A stretch of DNA of 64,000 nucleotides from Nitrospirota bacterium (GTDB lineage: Bacteria > Nitrospirota > Thermodesulfovibrionia > Thermodesulfovibrionales > Dissulfurispiraceae): the NCBI GenBank assembly GCA_040752355.1, contig JBFMHE010000002.1, positions 124,001-188,000 on the forward strand, in the 5' to 3' direction. Position numbers and translations under genes: made by a program. Numbering within the stretch: position 1 is the stretch's first letter; the number at the start of each line of letters is the position of its first letter. The notes under the pieces were generated by a model. It saw nothing but the letters and a program-made list of their open reading frames with translations, had not been told where the DNA came from and did not search any database. This document shows, piece after piece, positions 8,473 through 18,345 of the stretch.

Positions 8473-9228
8473 ATGCCGCGCAGGTATCGACCGGGATGTC
8501 ATATAAAACAGGGGCCGGGCCAGGCCGGCCAGACCGCCCGGCCGGCGGGGCAGCTGGCGCTCTTCCCCGAGCACGATCGCGAATCCCTGGAACGCCTCTT
8601 CGCGCAGGTTTCGGGCGATCCCGTCTCCCTCGTGCTCACCGATAACTCCACCAGCGTCCTCTCGGTAAGGACGAGAGACGCCGTGGTGCAGGTGCGGATG
8701 CACCGGATGTTTCTCACCGCAGGGAGAGAGGTGATCGACGAGATCGCCCGGTTCGTACGCAGCCGCAGGGGTACAATGCCGCTCCTCCGGCAGTTCATAA
8801 GAGACAACAGGGCGGTACTGGACCAGGTGCCCCGCCGGACGATCAGGGCTGTCGTGCAGGGAAAGCACTACAATCTCCGCACCCTCTACGATGCGGTCAA
8901 CGAGGAGTATTTCGGAAACAGCGTAAGGGCGATCATCACCTGGGGCAGCCACGTGCCGCGGCGGTGGGCGCGGAAGAGGACGCTCGGCAGCTACAGCAGT
9001 CTCACGAATACCATCCGCATAAGCCCCGTGCTCGACAGGAGGTCGGTGCCCCGCTACTTCCTCGAGTTCGTCATCTACCACGAGATGCTTCATGCCGCCC
9101 TGGGAATAGAGGAGACCGAAGGGAGGAGGTCGGTCCATTCGCGGGAGTTCAAGAAGCGGGAGCGGCTCTTCAGGGAGTACGAGCGCGCCCTGGAGTGGGA
9201 GAAGACGCGGTTATGGGGCGGCGGGTAG
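8473..9228 (+). CDS. SprT-like zinc metallopeptidase domain protein
   Basis: A 251-residue protein with a zincin motif HEMLH at 203-207 and a possible third ligand His222 in HSREF, the SprT-like arrangement. Residues 1-110 are basic and carry no recognised domain; 135-235 hold the peptidase-like part. No signal peptide is present, so it is cytoplasmic. It is divergent from the galT-like gene with only about 65 bases between starts, and stands alone. Substrate and role are unknown; family members act as proteases on DNA-bound proteins or have unknown function. Confidence 0.78.
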   Translation: MPRRYRPGCHIKQGPGQAGQTARPAGQLALFPEHDRESLERLFAQVSGDPVSLVLTDNSTSVLSVRTRDAVVQVRMHRMFLTAGREVIDEIARFVRSRRGTMPLLRQFIRDNRAVLDQVPRRTIRAVVQGKHYNLRTLYDAVNEEYFGNSVRAIITWGSHVPRRWARKRTLGSYSSLTNTIRISPVLDRRSVPRYFLEFVIYHEMLHAALGIEETEGRRSVHSREFKKRERLFREYERALEWEKTRLWGGG

Positions 9229-9301
9229 GAGAGAGTGCTTCTGCTGCGGGAGAAAGAGCAATGCCGGTACCGGCGTACGATCCTGTTGCAGCGTCAGCTC
9301 C

Positions 9302-9694
9302 TCATGAGAGCTCTTTGATGAGGGCGGTAAAATCCCTGATAGCCGTCGGGATGCTTTCATGCACAAGGCTGTAGTCTATCTTCTCATACTCATGGACAAG
9401 TATATTCCTCAGCCCCGCACCGAGGGCGAGGCTCCTGCTCAGCTTTTTACTGAGTATGCCTATCTCTCCTGCTCGTAAAAAGGCTGCCTTATACGATACG
9501 GGCACAGGCTCACCCTTCGCCGAAATCAGATGAAAGATGATATCGCTTGCGGTCATTACGAGGAGCTCGAGCAACCGCTCTATCTCGTAATGTCTCTTCA
9601 TGAATGCATCGAAGGAAATGTTTTTATACGGCAGCAGGTCGTTCAGGTAGGTGGTCATTGCAACAAGTTTCTTGTCTACAACTTCAGGCGACAC
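9302..9694 (-). CDS. hepT: HepT-like ribonuclease toxin
   Basis: A 130-residue helical HEPN-domain protein (DUF86/HepT family). The RNase motif R-X4-H-X-Y is exact: RNILVHEY at 96-103. It starts at a GTG preceded by AGAGGA and overlaps the end of the nucleotidyltransferase gene by 11 bases, the usual antitoxin-toxin coupling. In characterised MntA-HepT pairs the toxin cleaves RNA and is silenced by AMPylation of the tyrosine. The intact motif suggests this copy can be active. Confidence 0.9.
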   Translation of the reverse strand: MSPEVVDKKLVAMTTYLNDLLPYKNISFDAFMKRHYEIERLLELLVMTASDIIFHLISAKGEPVPVSYKAAFLRAGEIGILSKKLSRSLALGAGLRNILVHEYEKIDYSLVHESIPTAIRDFTALIKELS

Positions 9695-10085
9695 CGGAGA
9701 TCCTCTCGGTAAACTTCTTCAGATATTCTTTCTGCATCGCGCGCAATCGTTCCGTGTCGATATACAGTTTCCACGCTCGTAACCTCCCGGCGTCAAAGGC
9801 GCCCGGCTTCTCCTCATAGAGGGCCCTGCCGTTGAAAAACACCTCGTAGAGGAGCAGCGGGTCGGTGTCGGAGGTAAGGACGACGAGATCGATGTCCTTC
9901 CCTTCGAAAACATCATCGAGCTGATAGAGCAGTTCGAGCTTTGAGACCGCTGCTCCCTCTTTGAGCTTAACCGCCACATCCACATCGCTTCCGGGATGCA
10001 GTTTGCCCGATGCATGCGAACCGAAAAGGACCAGCAGCTCGATACTGTTTCTCTCGCAGAAGCTTCTGAATTCCTTGTTTTCCAT
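9684..10085 (-). CDS. mntA: MntA-like nucleotidyltransferase antitoxin
   Basis: A 133-residue minimal nucleotidyltransferase with the exact GS-X10-DXD motif (Gly22-Ser23 to Asp34, Asp36) that defines MntA antitoxins. By family knowledge it AMPylates the tyrosine of HepT and so blocks the RNase. It is the first gene of the two-gene module and overlaps hepT by 11 bases. Nothing mobile flanks it. Confidence 0.9.
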   Translation of the reverse strand: MENKEFRSFCERNSIELLVLFGSHASGKLHPGSDVDVAVKLKEGAAVSKLELLYQLDDVFEGKDIDLVVLTSDTDPLLLYEVFFNGRALYEEKPGAFDAGRLRAWKLYIDTERLRAMQKEYLKKFTERISGVA

Positions 10086-10186
10086 ACGAGTATCATAATT
10101 TGGGCGTAGAGAATTGTCAACGGCAACAGCGGCGCCAAGATAAAAGAGAGCGCGGGCGGCTCAGGGCTGCATATTCCGCCATGCTG

Positions 10187-11686
10187 TTACACGCCTCCCC
10201 CGCCGAGGACTTTGTAGAGCGTCACCAGATTGAGCAGCCGGGAGAGGCGAACGCCGATCAGCCCCTGCTGCGCGCTGTAGAGAGAGCGCTGCGCGTCCAG
10301 GACATTCAGGTAGCTTGCTATGCCCTTGCTGTAGCGCGCTTGCGAGAGGCGGTAGCTCTCGGCGGTGGCGTCGGTCAAAGACTGCTGCGCCTCCAGCTGG
10401 TCGCCGAGGGTCCCCCGCTGCGCGAGGGCGTCGGCTACTTCCCTGAAAGCGCTCTGGATCGCCTTTTCATACTGCGCAAGGAATATCGCGCGGTCGACTT
10501 CCGTCGCTTTCAGCGTGGCCCGGTTTCTCCCTGCAGTGAAGATCGGCAGGGTGATCTGCGGGACAAAGCTCCATGCGGCGGAACCGGCCCCGAAGAGCCC
10601 GGACAGCTGATCGCTGGCAGTGCCGACGATCGAGGTGAGGGTGATTCGCGGGAAGAACGCCGCGCGCGCCGCGCCGATATTGGCGTTGGCGGCTTTGAGG
10701 AGGTGCTCTGCTTGCACGATGTCGGGACGGCGTTGCAGCACGTCGGACGGCAGACCCGCGCTGAGCTCTTTCACTCCGGTGATCGGACCGAGCCCGGACG
10801 GCACGAGATCGGCCGGCACCGGCGAGCCGATCACGAGCGCCAGGGCGTTCTCGTCCTGGGCCACCTGGCCGGTGAAGCGGGCGATATCCACCCGTGCCGC
10901 ATCGACACTCGTCTGGGCCTGCCGGAGATCGAGCTCGGAGGAGGCGCCTGCTTCGAAGCGGCGCTTGATGAGGTTGTACGAGGCGAGCTGGCTCTCGTAC
11001 GTGTCCCGGGCGATGGTGAGGCGCTCCTTATCGGCGGCGAGGGTCAGGTAGTTGCCCGCAACCTCGGCCACCAGGCTGATCTGCACACTGCGGCGCGCCT
11101 CCTCGGTGGCGAAAAACTCCTCGAGCGCACGGTTGTTGAGGCTCCGCACGCGGCCGAAGAGGTCGAGCTCGTAGGCGCTGAACCCGAGATCGACACTGTA
11201 GTGATGCACGGTCCGGGACTGTCCCGTAACCGAGAGGCTCCCCGGCACCCGCTGTTCGATCCCGCTGCCGGCCGCGACCACCGAGGGGAAGAGATCGGCG
11301 CGCTCGATGCGGTACAGGGCCCGCGATCGTTCGATGGCGAGAGCGGCGATGCGCAGGTCGCGGTTGTTCCGGAGCGCGAGGGCGATCAGCTTTTGCAGGC
11401 GCTCATCGATAAAGAACTCCTGCCATGCGATATCGGCAGCGGTCTTATCTCCCGGCTCGGCTGCGCTGTCCTTGTACGCCGGGCCGTCCGGCCATTCGGA
11501 CGGGACGGGCGCGTCAGGGCGTGTGTATTCCGGCGCCATGCTCGCGCAGCCGGTCAAGACCAGAATTATTAGTGAAACACAGAGAGGGATGACGCGGCGA
11601 GGCAATCCTACGGCGGGATTGCCACGTCGCTCCGCTCCTCGCAATGACAGCGTTCTTTTGATGTCTGCTATAAATCTTTGTTTCAT
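10187..11686 (-). CDS. RND efflux outer-membrane lipoprotein (NodT/OprM family)
   Basis: A TolC-type outer-membrane channel of about 499 residues that exports substrates delivered by the pump encoded upstream. The lipobox is LTGC with Cys47. I start it at the ATG at 11686, preceded by GGAGGG and placed two bases after the pump stop. The n-region of the signal peptide is abnormally long: residues about 12-32 ([19 protein letters not shown]) are the translation of an interspersed palindromic repeat at 11587-11647. Beyond Cys47 it is an ordinary OEP protein with two coiled repeats. It is the last gene of tetR-MFP-RND-OMF. Confidence 0.92.
   Translation of the reverse strand: MKQRFIADIKRTLSLRGAERRGNPAVGLPRRVIPLCVSLIILVLTGCASMAPEYTRPDAPVPSEWPDGPAYKDSAAEPGDKTAADIAWQEFFIDERLQKLIALALRNNRDLRIAALAIERSRALYRIERADLFPSVVAAGSGIEQRVPGSLSVTGQSRTVHHYSVDLGFSAYELDLFGRVRSLNNRALEEFFATEEARRSVQISLVAEVAGNYLTLAADKERLTIARDTYESQLASYNLIKRRFEAGASSELDLRQAQTSVDAARVDIARFTGQVAQDENALALVIGSPVPADLVPSGLGPITGVKELSAGLPSDVLQRRPDIVQAEHLLKAANANIGAARAAFFPRITLTSIVGTASDQLSGLFGAGSAAWSFVPQITLPIFTAGRNRATLKATEVDRAIFLAQYEKAIQSAFREVADALAQRGTLGDQLEAQQSLTDATAESYRLSQARYSKGIASYLNVLDAQRSLYSAQQGLIGVRLSRLLNLVTLYKVLGGGGV
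11587..11647. repeat. Interspersed palindromic repeat inside a coding region
   Basis: On the minus strand the segment reads TGTCATTGCGAGGAGCGGAG and continues to GGCAATCC, a seven-base spacer and GGATTGCC. This matches a repeat seen in many unrelated bacteria, whose other frame gives the familiar spurious CHCEERSD-type translation. Here it lies in frame inside the signal peptide of the outer-membrane lipoprotein. Confidence 0.7.
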
Positions 11687-11687
11687 A

Positions 11688-14600
11688 TTACTGTCCCTCC
11701 GCAGCAGCGGCAACAGCGGGCGCTGCTGCGTGCGCTTTATGTTTTTTCCGGCCGAACAGCCGCGACACCATCACGAAGAAGAAGGGAATGAAGATCAGGT
11801 CAATGAAGGTGGCCGAGAGCAGTCCGCCGGTGACGGCGGTCCCGATGGCGTTCTGGGCTGCGGCCCCGGCTCCCTTGGTAAGAGCCAGCGGCAGGGTGCC
11901 GAAGAAGAAGGCCAGCGAGGTCATGATGACCGGACGAAGCCTGATCCTCACCGCTGCCAGGGTCGCCTCGACCAGCTCATGCCCCTGGTGCAGCTGCTCC
12001 TTGATGAACTGGATGATCAGGATGGCGTTCTTGGTCGAAAGACCCACGGTGGTGAGCAGGCCGATCTGGAGATAGATATCGTTGGGCAGCACCCGCAGGG
12101 TAACCGCCGTGACCGCTCCCACCAGGCCCAGCGGCAGCATCAGCAGGTTCACGAAGGGAATGGTCCAGCTCTCGTACAACGCCGCTACAGCGAGAAACAC
12201 TACCAGGAGCGAAATGGCGTAGAGGGCCGGAGCCTGGGCGCCGGCGTTCTTCTCCTCATACGAGAGGCCGGTCCATTCGTAACCGATGCCGGGCGGCAGC
12301 TGGGCAGCCATCTTCTCCATCTCGGCCATCGCCTCGCCGGTGCTTACCCCCGGCGCCGCCTGGCCCATGATCTCCATCGACGGCATGCCGTTGTACCGCT
12401 CCAGGCGCGGCGAGCCGTATTCCCAGCGCGCCGTCGAAAAAGCGGAGAAGGGGACCATCTCGCCGCGGCTGTTGCGGACATACCACCTGCCGATATCCTC
12501 CGGCAGCATCCGGTACTTCGCGTCGGACTGGACATAGACCTTCTTGACCCTTCCGTTTTCGATGAAGTCGTTGACATAGGAGCTGCCCCAGGCAGTGGCA
12601 AGTACCTCGTTGACAGAGGAGAGCGAGACCCCCAGCGCCCCTGCCCGCACATCGTCGATAGCGAGCTTGAACTGGGGGGAGTCGTCCTGTCCGTTGGGTC
12701 GCACCGCGATCAGCTTGGGATTCTTCATCGCCATCCCGAGCAGCTGGTTGCGGGCCTCCATCAGCTTCTCGTGCCCCAGGCCGCCGCGGTCCTGGAGCTG
12801 GAAGTCGAAGCCGTTGGCCTGCCCCAGCTCCACGACTGCCGGCGGTGAGAAAGCGAACGCCAGGCCGTCCTTGATTCTCGAGAAGGCGGCCATGGCCCGG
12901 CCTGCAACAGCCGGCGCTTTCAGGTCAGGGCTCTTGCGCAGCTTCCAGTCCTTGAGCTTGATGAACGCCAGCCCCATGTTCTGGCCGCGACCGGCAAAGC
13001 TGAACCCGGCCACGGTGATGAGTGAATCGACCGCTTCGGTTTCCCGCTCCAGGAAATGGCGTTCTATCTGCTCGATCACCTTCAGGGTCCGCTCCTGGGT
13101 GGCGCCGGCAGGCAGCTGCACCTGGGCGATGATGAACCCCTGGTCCTCATCCGGCAGGAAGGCGGTGGGGAGCCGCAGGAAAAAGAACGCCATGGCTGCG
13201 ACAATAGCGCCGTACACCGCCAGGTAGCGCACCGGCTTGCCGAACGACCGGCTCACAATGCCCTCATACTGCGCTCTCCTGCGGTCGAACCACCGGTTGA
13301 ACCGCAGGAAGAATCCCCTGAACCAGCCGCTCTCTCCCGCTACGTGCCCTTTCTCCACCGGCTTGAGCAGGGTGGCGCAGAGGGCCGGAGTCAGGATCAT
13401 CGCGACCAGCACCGACAGGATCATTGCGGAGATGATGGTAACGGAGAACTGGCGGTAGATCACGCCGGTCGATCCGCCGAAAAAGGCCATCGGCAGGAAG
13501 ACCGCCGCCAGCACCGTGGCGATGCCCCAGAGGGCGCTGGTGATCTGCCCCATCGACTTGATGGTCGCCTCCCGCGGCGATAACCCCTCCTCGGACATGA
13601 TCCGCTCCACGTTCTCGACAACGACGATAGCGTCGTCCACGAGCAGGCCGATCACGATCACGAGGGCGAACATGGTCAGGGTGTTGATCGAAAAGCCTCC
13701 TGCTGCCAGCACCCCCATGGTGCCGAGGAGCACTACCGGCACGGCGATAGTGGGGATCAGGGTGGCCCGGATGTTCTGCAGGAAGAGGAACATGATGATG
13801 AAGACCAGGAAGACCGCCTCGATCAGGGTATGCGTCACCTCTTCGAGGGATATCTTGACGAACGGCGTCGTGTCGTAGGGGTAGACCACCTTCACGCCGG
13901 CGGGGAAGAACCGGGAGAGCTCATCCATCTTTGCCTTGATCCGCTCGGCGGTATCCAGCGCATTGGCGCCGGCCGCGAGCCTGAGCGCCATGCCGGCCAC
14001 CGGTTTCCCTTTGTAGCGGGCCTGCACATCGTAGTTCTCGGTGCCGATCCTGCTCTCCGCCACGTCCCGCAGCCGTACCGTCGAACCGTCGCTGTTCGTA
14101 CGCAGGATTATGGCATCGAACTGCTCCGGCGTCTGGAGCAGGGTCCGGGCGTTAATGGTGGCGTTCAGCTGCTGTCCCTGGGGCGCCGGGGTGCCGCCGA
14201 ACTGGCCGGCGGAGACCTGGGCATTCTGGGCCTGGAGCGCAGCGATAACGTCGTGGGGCGTCAGTTTGTAATTGCGCAGCTTATCGGGGTTCAGCCAGAT
14301 ACGCATGGCGTTCTGGGAGCCGAAGACCGTCAGCTCGCCGACCCCCTCGACCCTGCTGATGATGTCCTGGACGTTGGCCACCATGTAGTCGGTCAGCTGG
14401 TAGCGGCTCATGGAACCGTCTTCCGAGACGAGCCCGACGATCAGCAGGAAGTTCCTGGTCGACTTGACGACCTGGACTCCCTGCCGCTGCACGACCTGGG
14501 GCAGGAGCGGCAGCGCAAGCTGGAGCTTGTTCTGTACCTGCACCTGGGCTATGTTCGGGTCGGTGCCGGCCTTGAAGGTCAGGTTGATCGCCACCGCCCC

Positions 14601-14855
14601 GGCAGAGTCGCTGGTGGAGGACATATAGATCAGGTTGTCGATCCCGTTCATCTTCTGCTCTACGATCTGAGTGACGGTATCCTGCACGGTCTGGGCCGAC
14701 GCACCCGGATAGACGGCATTGATAGAGATCTGGGGCGGCGCAATCGGCGGATACTGGGAGACCGGCAGGGTCTTGATCGCCAGCAGACCGGCCAGCATGA
14801 CCATGATGGCGATCACCCAGGCGAAGATGGGACGGTTTATGAAGAATCTGGACAT
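11688..14855 (-). CDS. RND multidrug efflux pump, HAE1 (AcrB/MexB) family
   Basis: At 1055 residues this is full length for AcrB-type proton antiporters. It begins [17 protein letters not shown] and has 12 membrane helices with two large periplasmic loops. The proton-relay residues are visible: the Asp pair in [13 protein letters not shown] of helix 4 and the Lys in [12 protein letters not shown] of helix 10. It takes hydrophobic drugs or solvents from the inner membrane and periplasm and hands them to the membrane-fusion and outer-membrane partners encoded on either side. The short gap to the fusion-protein gene contains a word-type repeat and a shine-dalgarno site. Confidence 0.97.
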   Translation of the reverse strand: MSRFFINRPIFAWVIAIMVMLAGLLAIKTLPVSQYPPIAPPQISINAVYPGASAQTVQDTVTQIVEQKMNGIDNLIYMSSTSDSAGAVAINLTFKAGTDPNIAQVQVQNKLQLALPLLPQVVQRQGVQVVKSTRNFLLIVGLVSEDGSMSRYQLTDYMVANVQDIISRVEGVGELTVFGSQNAMRIWLNPDKLRNYKLTPHDVIAALQAQNAQVSAGQFGGTPAPQGQQLNATINARTLLQTPEQFDAIILRTNSDGSTVRLRDVAESRIGTENYDVQARYKGKPVAGMALRLAAGANALDTAERIKAKMDELSRFFPAGVKVVYPYDTTPFVKISLEEVTHTLIEAVFLVFIIMFLFLQNIRATLIPTIAVPVVLLGTMGVLAAGGFSINTLTMFALVIVIGLLVDDAIVVVENVERIMSEEGLSPREATIKSMGQITSALWGIATVLAAVFLPMAFFGGSTGVIYRQFSVTIISAMILSVLVAMILTPALCATLLKPVEKGHVAGESGWFRGFFLRFNRWFDRRRAQYEGIVSRSFGKPVRYLAVYGAIVAAMAFFFLRLPTAFLPDEDQGFIIAQVQLPAGATQERTLKVIEQIERHFLERETEAVDSLITVAGFSFAGRGQNMGLAFIKLKDWKLRKSPDLKAPAVAGRAMAAFSRIKDGLAFAFSPPAVVELGQANGFDFQLQDRGGLGHEKLMEARNQLLGMAMKNPKLIAVRPNGQDDSPQFKLAIDDVRAGALGVSLSSVNEVLATAWGSSYVNDFIENGRVKKVYVQSDAKYRMLPEDIGRWYVRNSRGEMVPFSAFSTARWEYGSPRLERYNGMPSMEIMGQAAPGVSTGEAMAEMEKMAAQLPPGIGYEWTGLSYEEKNAGAQAPALYAISLLVVFLAVAALYESWTIPFVNLLMLPLGLVGAVTAVTLRVLPNDIYLQIGLLTTVGLSTKNAILIIQFIKEQLHQGHELVEATLAAVRIRLRPVIMTSLAFFFGTLPLALTKGAGAAAQNAIGTAVTGGLLSATFIDLIFIPFFFVMVSRLFGRKKHKAHAAAPAVAAAAEGQ

Positions 14856-14872
14856 GAATATCTCCTTTGAAA

Positions 14873-14908
14873 GTCGTCTGACGTGTCCGACTTGTCAGAC
14901 ATGTCCGA
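14873..14908. repeat. Word-type repeat (GTCNGAC units)
   Basis: Successive variants of one word (GTCTGAC, GTCCGAC, GTCAGAC, GTCCGA) fill the gap between the fusion-protein stop and the pump ribosome-binding site. No coding potential. Similar iterated words occur near 40.4 kb and 62.4 kb. Confidence 0.55.
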
Positions 14909-16117
14909 TTATTTGTTTGCTTCTGCCGGGCTGCCGAACGGCACGGCCCTGACCGGCGTTCCGGGGCGTGCCTTCTGGAGTCCTTCGAGGATGACGCGGT
15001 CGCCCGCTTTCAGCCCTTCGCTGACCAGCCAGCTGTCGCCGACGGTCCGGACGACCTTGATGATCCGCGGCTCCACTTTTTCTTCCGCTCCCACCACCAT
15101 CACCATGGCGTTGCCTGCCGGGTTGCGGGTGACTCCTCTCTGCGGAACGAGTATCGCCTGCTCGCTGATCCCTTCCTCCAGGATAGCGCGGACGAACATG
15201 CCCGGCAGCAGCGTCTGCTTCGGGTTCGGGAAGATAGCCCGCAGCGTAATGGAGCCGGTGCTCTGGTCCACCGTCACCTCGGAAAACTTCAGGGTGCCCG
15301 GCAGGGGATACGGGCTGCCGTCTTCGAGCAGCAGCTTTACCCGCGCCTGCGCCGGCCCGTTGCTCTTCAGCAGGCCGCTCGCCAGGTTCTGCTTCAGGCG
15401 GAGCAGCTCGGCGCTCGACTGCGTGACATCTACATACATGGAGCTGAGCTGTTGAATGGTGGCGAGCGCAGCAGGCTGGCTGGCGGTCACCAGGGCGCCG
15501 TTCGTCACCGACGAACGGCCGATCCGTCCGGAGATGGGGGCGGTCACCTTGGTGTATGCCAGGTTGATTCTCGCTGTTTCGAGCGCTGCCTTGCCGGCCT
15601 CGACATCCGCCTCGGCCTGCTTGAGCGCAGCGCTCGCATCGTCGTAGTCCTGCTGGCTGACTGCGTTGATCGTGACGAGCTCCTGATAACGCTCGGCCTT
15701 GAGCCGGGCGGGGACGAGATTGGCTTTGGCCTTGGCGAGCGCGGCCTTTGCGCTGTTGCAGGCTGCCTGGTAGGAGGCAGGGTCGATTTGGTAGAGCACC
15801 TCGCCTGCCTTGACATCAGCGCCCTCGGTAAACAGGCGCTTCTGGATGATGCCGCCGACCTGCGGCCGCACCTCGGCAACGAGATGGGCGGACGTGCGGC
15901 CGGCGAGCTCGGTGGTGAGCGCCACGCGCTGCGGCTGCACCACGATCACCCCCACTTCAGGTACCATGGCCGGCGCCTTTCCGGCTGCGGCATTCTGCTT
16001 TCCGCAACCGGCCGCAACAAGGGATCCGGCAAGCATTCCAATGACCGCCAGGGCTCCGGATAATGTAAGTATCCCGGTCTTGCTCCCGGCCTGCCTGTAC
16101 ATCGCGATAAATGACAT
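14909..16117 (-). CDS. RND efflux membrane fusion protein (AcrA family)
   Basis: A 402-residue periplasmic adaptor lipoprotein (LVAAGC, Cys38). It has a barrel-sandwich half (EVRPQVGGIIQKRL, then YQIDPASYQAA), a helical hairpin (about 120-190) and the matching lipoyl half (VTAPISGRIGRS), followed by beta-barrel domains. It bridges the inner-membrane pump and the outer-membrane channel. GGAGGA before the ATG supports the start. It is the second gene of the operon, 63 bases after tetR. Confidence 0.95.
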   Translation of the reverse strand: MSFIAMYRQAGSKTGILTLSGALAVIGMLAGSLVAAGCGKQNAAAGKAPAMVPEVGVIVVQPQRVALTTELAGRTSAHLVAEVRPQVGGIIQKRLFTEGADVKAGEVLYQIDPASYQAACNSAKAALAKAKANLVPARLKAERYQELVTINAVSQQDYDDASAALKQAEADVEAGKAALETARINLAYTKVTAPISGRIGRSSVTNGALVTASQPAALATIQQLSSMYVDVTQSSAELLRLKQNLASGLLKSNGPAQARVKLLLEDGSPYPLPGTLKFSEVTVDQSTGSITLRAIFPNPKQTLLPGMFVRAILEEGISEQAILVPQRGVTRNPAGNAMVMVVGAEEKVEPRIIKVVRTVGDSWLVSEGLKAGDRVILEGLQKARPGTPVRAVPFGSPAEANK

Positions 16118-16180
16118 GGTTGATTCCTCCGAGCTTTTATGTAAATCGTGAATGGCGAACGATACGGACCGGGTAAAGAT

Positions 16181-16792
16181 TCATTTCCGGTACCCTCTCA
16201 ATAATCCGTCGACCAGCGTATGGGCGAGCACGTTCCGGTCGGCCCAGGGGAAACTTTTCCTGTAGGTTGTCATCATTATCAGACCGTGAGTCGCTACGCT
16301 GAGCACCTGCGTCAGAACATCTACATCCATCTCCCGAAGCCTTCCCGTTTCGACGCAATGCCGCACTATTTCCCTGAATGCGAGAAAGGAGTTCCGCGCC
16401 ATCGACTCCTTTTCCATGAATTCTCCCTGCGTGCCGTACACATCCGGGCTCGTGAAGAAAAACACTTTATATTGATTCGGATTGGTGAAGCCGAACTCCA
16501 TGAAGTAGAGCAGGGCCTGGCGAAGGGTCTCGAGAGGATCGCGGTACTGCGCCCTGACAGCGTTCAGGTTGGAAAAAAACTGCTCGGCAACCTCCTCGCA
16601 AATAGCGAACAGCAGAGCATCCTTGTCCTTGAAGTAAAGATAGATGGTGGTCGGCGAATACTCTATTTTCTCCGCGAGCTTGCGCATGGAGAACTTTTCG
16701 TAGCCTTCGTTCATGAAAAGCTCCCGCGCTGCATCGAGAATCTCCCGGCGGAACTCTTCCTTGTATTTTGCTCTTTTTTCCTTGACCCCCAT
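16181..16792 (-). CDS. TetR-family repressor of the efflux operon
   Basis: A 203-residue regulator with an N-terminal helix-turn-helix (about 15-60: REILDAARELFMNEGYEKFSMRKLAEKIEYSPTTIY, split here as FSMRKLAEKI and SPTTIYLYF) and a helical ligand-binding C-terminal domain. It is the first gene of the operon. Its promoter region contains a palindrome TTAACACTGTTAA, a plausible operator, so autoregulation and drug-induced derepression are inferred. Confidence 0.92.
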   Translation of the reverse strand: MGVKEKRAKYKEEFRREILDAARELFMNEGYEKFSMRKLAEKIEYSPTTIYLYFKDKDALLFAICEEVAEQFFSNLNAVRAQYRDPLETLRQALLYFMEFGFTNPNQYKVFFFTSPDVYGTQGEFMEKESMARNSFLAFREIVRHCVETGRLREMDVDVLTQVLSVATHGLIMMTTYRKSFPWADRNVLAHTLVDGLLRGYRK

Positions 16793-16820
16793 CAGCTCTC
16801 CTTAACCGTGGTATGTTAGA

Positions 16821-16861
16821 TTAACACTGTTAAGTTAATATTTCAGAACGCTTTCTGTCAA
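16821..16861 (-). promoter_or_regulatory. tetR/efflux promoter and likely operator
   Basis: A perfect palindrome TTAACA-C-TGTTAA lies at 16821-16833, about 30 bases before the tetR start. A TTGACA box on the minus strand at 16856-16861 is the best -35; the -10 is poor (TATTAA at 15 bp spacing). The palindrome would sit over or just after the -10, fitting repression by the adjacent TetR protein. Confidence 0.5.
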
Positions 16862-16940
16862 CCCGAGCTTGATGAGACAGGGCTGGATAGGTAGAGAGAT
16901 TGTAACCGGGTAGAGGTTATTTACAAGACCATTCTCAGTA

Positions 16941-17022
16941 GTCAACGGGGGAGGCATGGCAGGTGAGCGAACATACGGTGCCTCGCTCAACTCCCCCTGC
17001 TCATTCAGTTCAGACGCTCTAA
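16941..17022 (-). repeat. Post-stop repeat, copy A
   Basis: Read on the minus strand it begins at the stop codon of the polyferredoxin gene with TTAGAGCGTCTGAACTGAAT, then GAGTTGAGCGAGGCACCGTA. The first block recurs after ubiA (34679 on), and the second recurs on the opposite strand of that copy. It has no ORF. The rest of the gap to tetR (16862-16940) shows nothing recognisable. Confidence 0.55.
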
Positions 17023-18020
17023 GGGTGTTCGAGACGATCGAGAAAGGGGAGGAGCTGCATCAGCTCCCCGGGAGAGACCGACGAATGCCAGGCGCCGGTG
17101 AGATGGGCGAGCGCTATAGCGCCGAAGAAAAGGACCACCACTGCCGCAGCCATATACCCGGGACGGAGAACCCGGCGGCGCGGCACGCCTGCATCCAGCG
17201 CACCCGGCGCCGGGCAGGCGCTGACGCAAGTAAGGCAGCCGGTGCACTCCGGCGACCGTACCGTCTCCTTGGAAGCGACCGGAAGCAGGGAGGGGCAGCT
17301 CCGCGTACACGAGCCGCACTGTATGCAGCGCGCGGGCGTTCTCCGGATTTTGACGGGGCTCAGGGTGCTCAGGAGTCCGAGCAGGCCGCCATAGGGGCAG
17401 AGATAGCGGCACCAGAAGTTCCTGTAGACGAACGACAGGCCGAAGAGGATCACCAGCGTAACCTGGGTCGTGAGCGACATGTCGGTGAAGAAGCGCAGCA
17501 GCTTGATATCCGCAACCTTCCAGTAAGGGGTACTGAGGAACATCCCGATCTGGAAAGGGGACATCGTGAGAAGAATGACATAGAGGAAAAACAGCATGAG
17601 GACATACTTCAGCGATCTCAGCGGATAATCGATGTAGCGGTGGAGGGCGAAGTTCCTGCCGAAGATGCGGCTCCCTGCTTTTCCCACTGCCTCGGAGAGC
17701 GTGCCTACCGGACAGATCCAGCTGCAGAAGGACTTCTTCAACAGCACGGCGAGCAGCAGGGCGGCGATGAAGAGGACGAGCGCCGCAGGGTGTACCGGAT
17801 CGAAGATGCCTTCGGTAATCCAGAGCTTGAAAGCCATGAGGGCGCCGATAGGCATGAAGCCTTCGACCGAAGGCGACCGCGAGACCGAAGGGAGCATTCC
17901 CTGCTCCAGGGCGCGGACGAAAAAGAAGAAGCTCACCCCGCCGTAGAGGGTCATGGCGAAGACGGTCCACTGAACGGCATAGCGCATCGTCCTTATATAA
18001 GAGCGGTCGATCTTTTCCAT
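17019..18020 (-). CDS. Membrane polyferredoxin (NapH/CcoG-like 4Fe-4S protein)
   Basis: A 333-residue inner-membrane protein with about five helices. It has two membrane-associated cysteine motifs typical of the NapH/NosR family (SWICPVG and CRYLCPYG) and two ferredoxin-type 4Fe-4S sites (CIQCGSCTRSCP and CTGCLTCVSACP). It probably moves electrons from quinol or another donor across the membrane. It is a single gene. An FNR-type palindrome lies 38 bases upstream of its start, suggesting anaerobic or nitrosative-stress control. It is too short and lacks the extra domains of CcoG or NosR, so the partner is unknown. Confidence 0.85.
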   Translation of the reverse strand: MEKIDRSYIRTMRYAVQWTVFAMTLYGGVSFFFFVRALEQGMLPSVSRSPSVEGFMPIGALMAFKLWITEGIFDPVHPAALVLFIAALLLAVLLKKSFCSWICPVGTLSEAVGKAGSRIFGRNFALHRYIDYPLRSLKYVLMLFFLYVILLTMSPFQIGMFLSTPYWKVADIKLLRFFTDMSLTTQVTLVILFGLSFVYRNFWCRYLCPYGGLLGLLSTLSPVKIRRTPARCIQCGSCTRSCPSLLPVASKETVRSPECTGCLTCVSACPAPGALDAGVPRRRVLRPGYMAAAVVVLFFGAIALAHLTGAWHSSVSPGELMQLLPFLDRLEHP

Positions 18021-18057
18021 ACTGGTCCTATTCTACGCCAAAGACGTAATAAAAAAT

Positions 18058-18071
18058 TTGATCTAGGTCAA
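18058..18071 (-). promoter_or_regulatory. FNR/HcpR-type operator
   Basis: The palindrome TTGATCTAGGTCAA matches TTGAY-N4-RTCAA, the half-site pattern of FNR, ANR and HcpR regulators. It lies 38-51 bases before the ATG of the polyferredoxin gene, a position suited to activation of that gene. No FNR or HcpR gene is in the window. Confidence 0.6.
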
Positions 18072-18099
18072 ATAGGAGATTCCAACGATTACTTTATAG

Positions 18100-18312
18100 A
18101 TACGAGAGGGGGGGCATACTCGAAACCTTTACAAATGCAACGGTGGATCATCAGTATGCCCTTACGGCGATAGGATCATTGGTTGTTTCATCTCCCCCTG
18201 TGGTCACCTTGAGTCCACTCACGCTCAAACAACCTCCCGGGTTACTATCGCTCCAGGGCATGTTCAGCGGTGTTGCATGGTAAAGCTTCCGAGTATACCC
18301 CCCCTCTCGTAT
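18100..18312. repeat. Inverted-repeat element 3 (long hairpin)
   Basis: Outer arms 18100-18132 and 18280-18312 agree at 30 of 33 positions (ATACGAGAGGGGGGG core). The pairing continues imperfectly inward (ATGCAAC, ATGCCCT, GCGATAG and GGTTGTTT each have an inverted partner), so nearly the whole 213 bases can fold as one hairpin. It begins 33 bases after the stop of the TauE-family gene. With the FNR box it accounts for the 325-base gap 18021-18345. Confidence 0.8.
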
Positions 18313-18345
18313 TGCCCGTTTCGTATCGCTCCCGAACTGCACGTC

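Noticed and set aside
9302-10085. Genomic island around the HepT/MntA pair
   Set aside because: No integrase, direct repeats or change in base composition is evident on either side.
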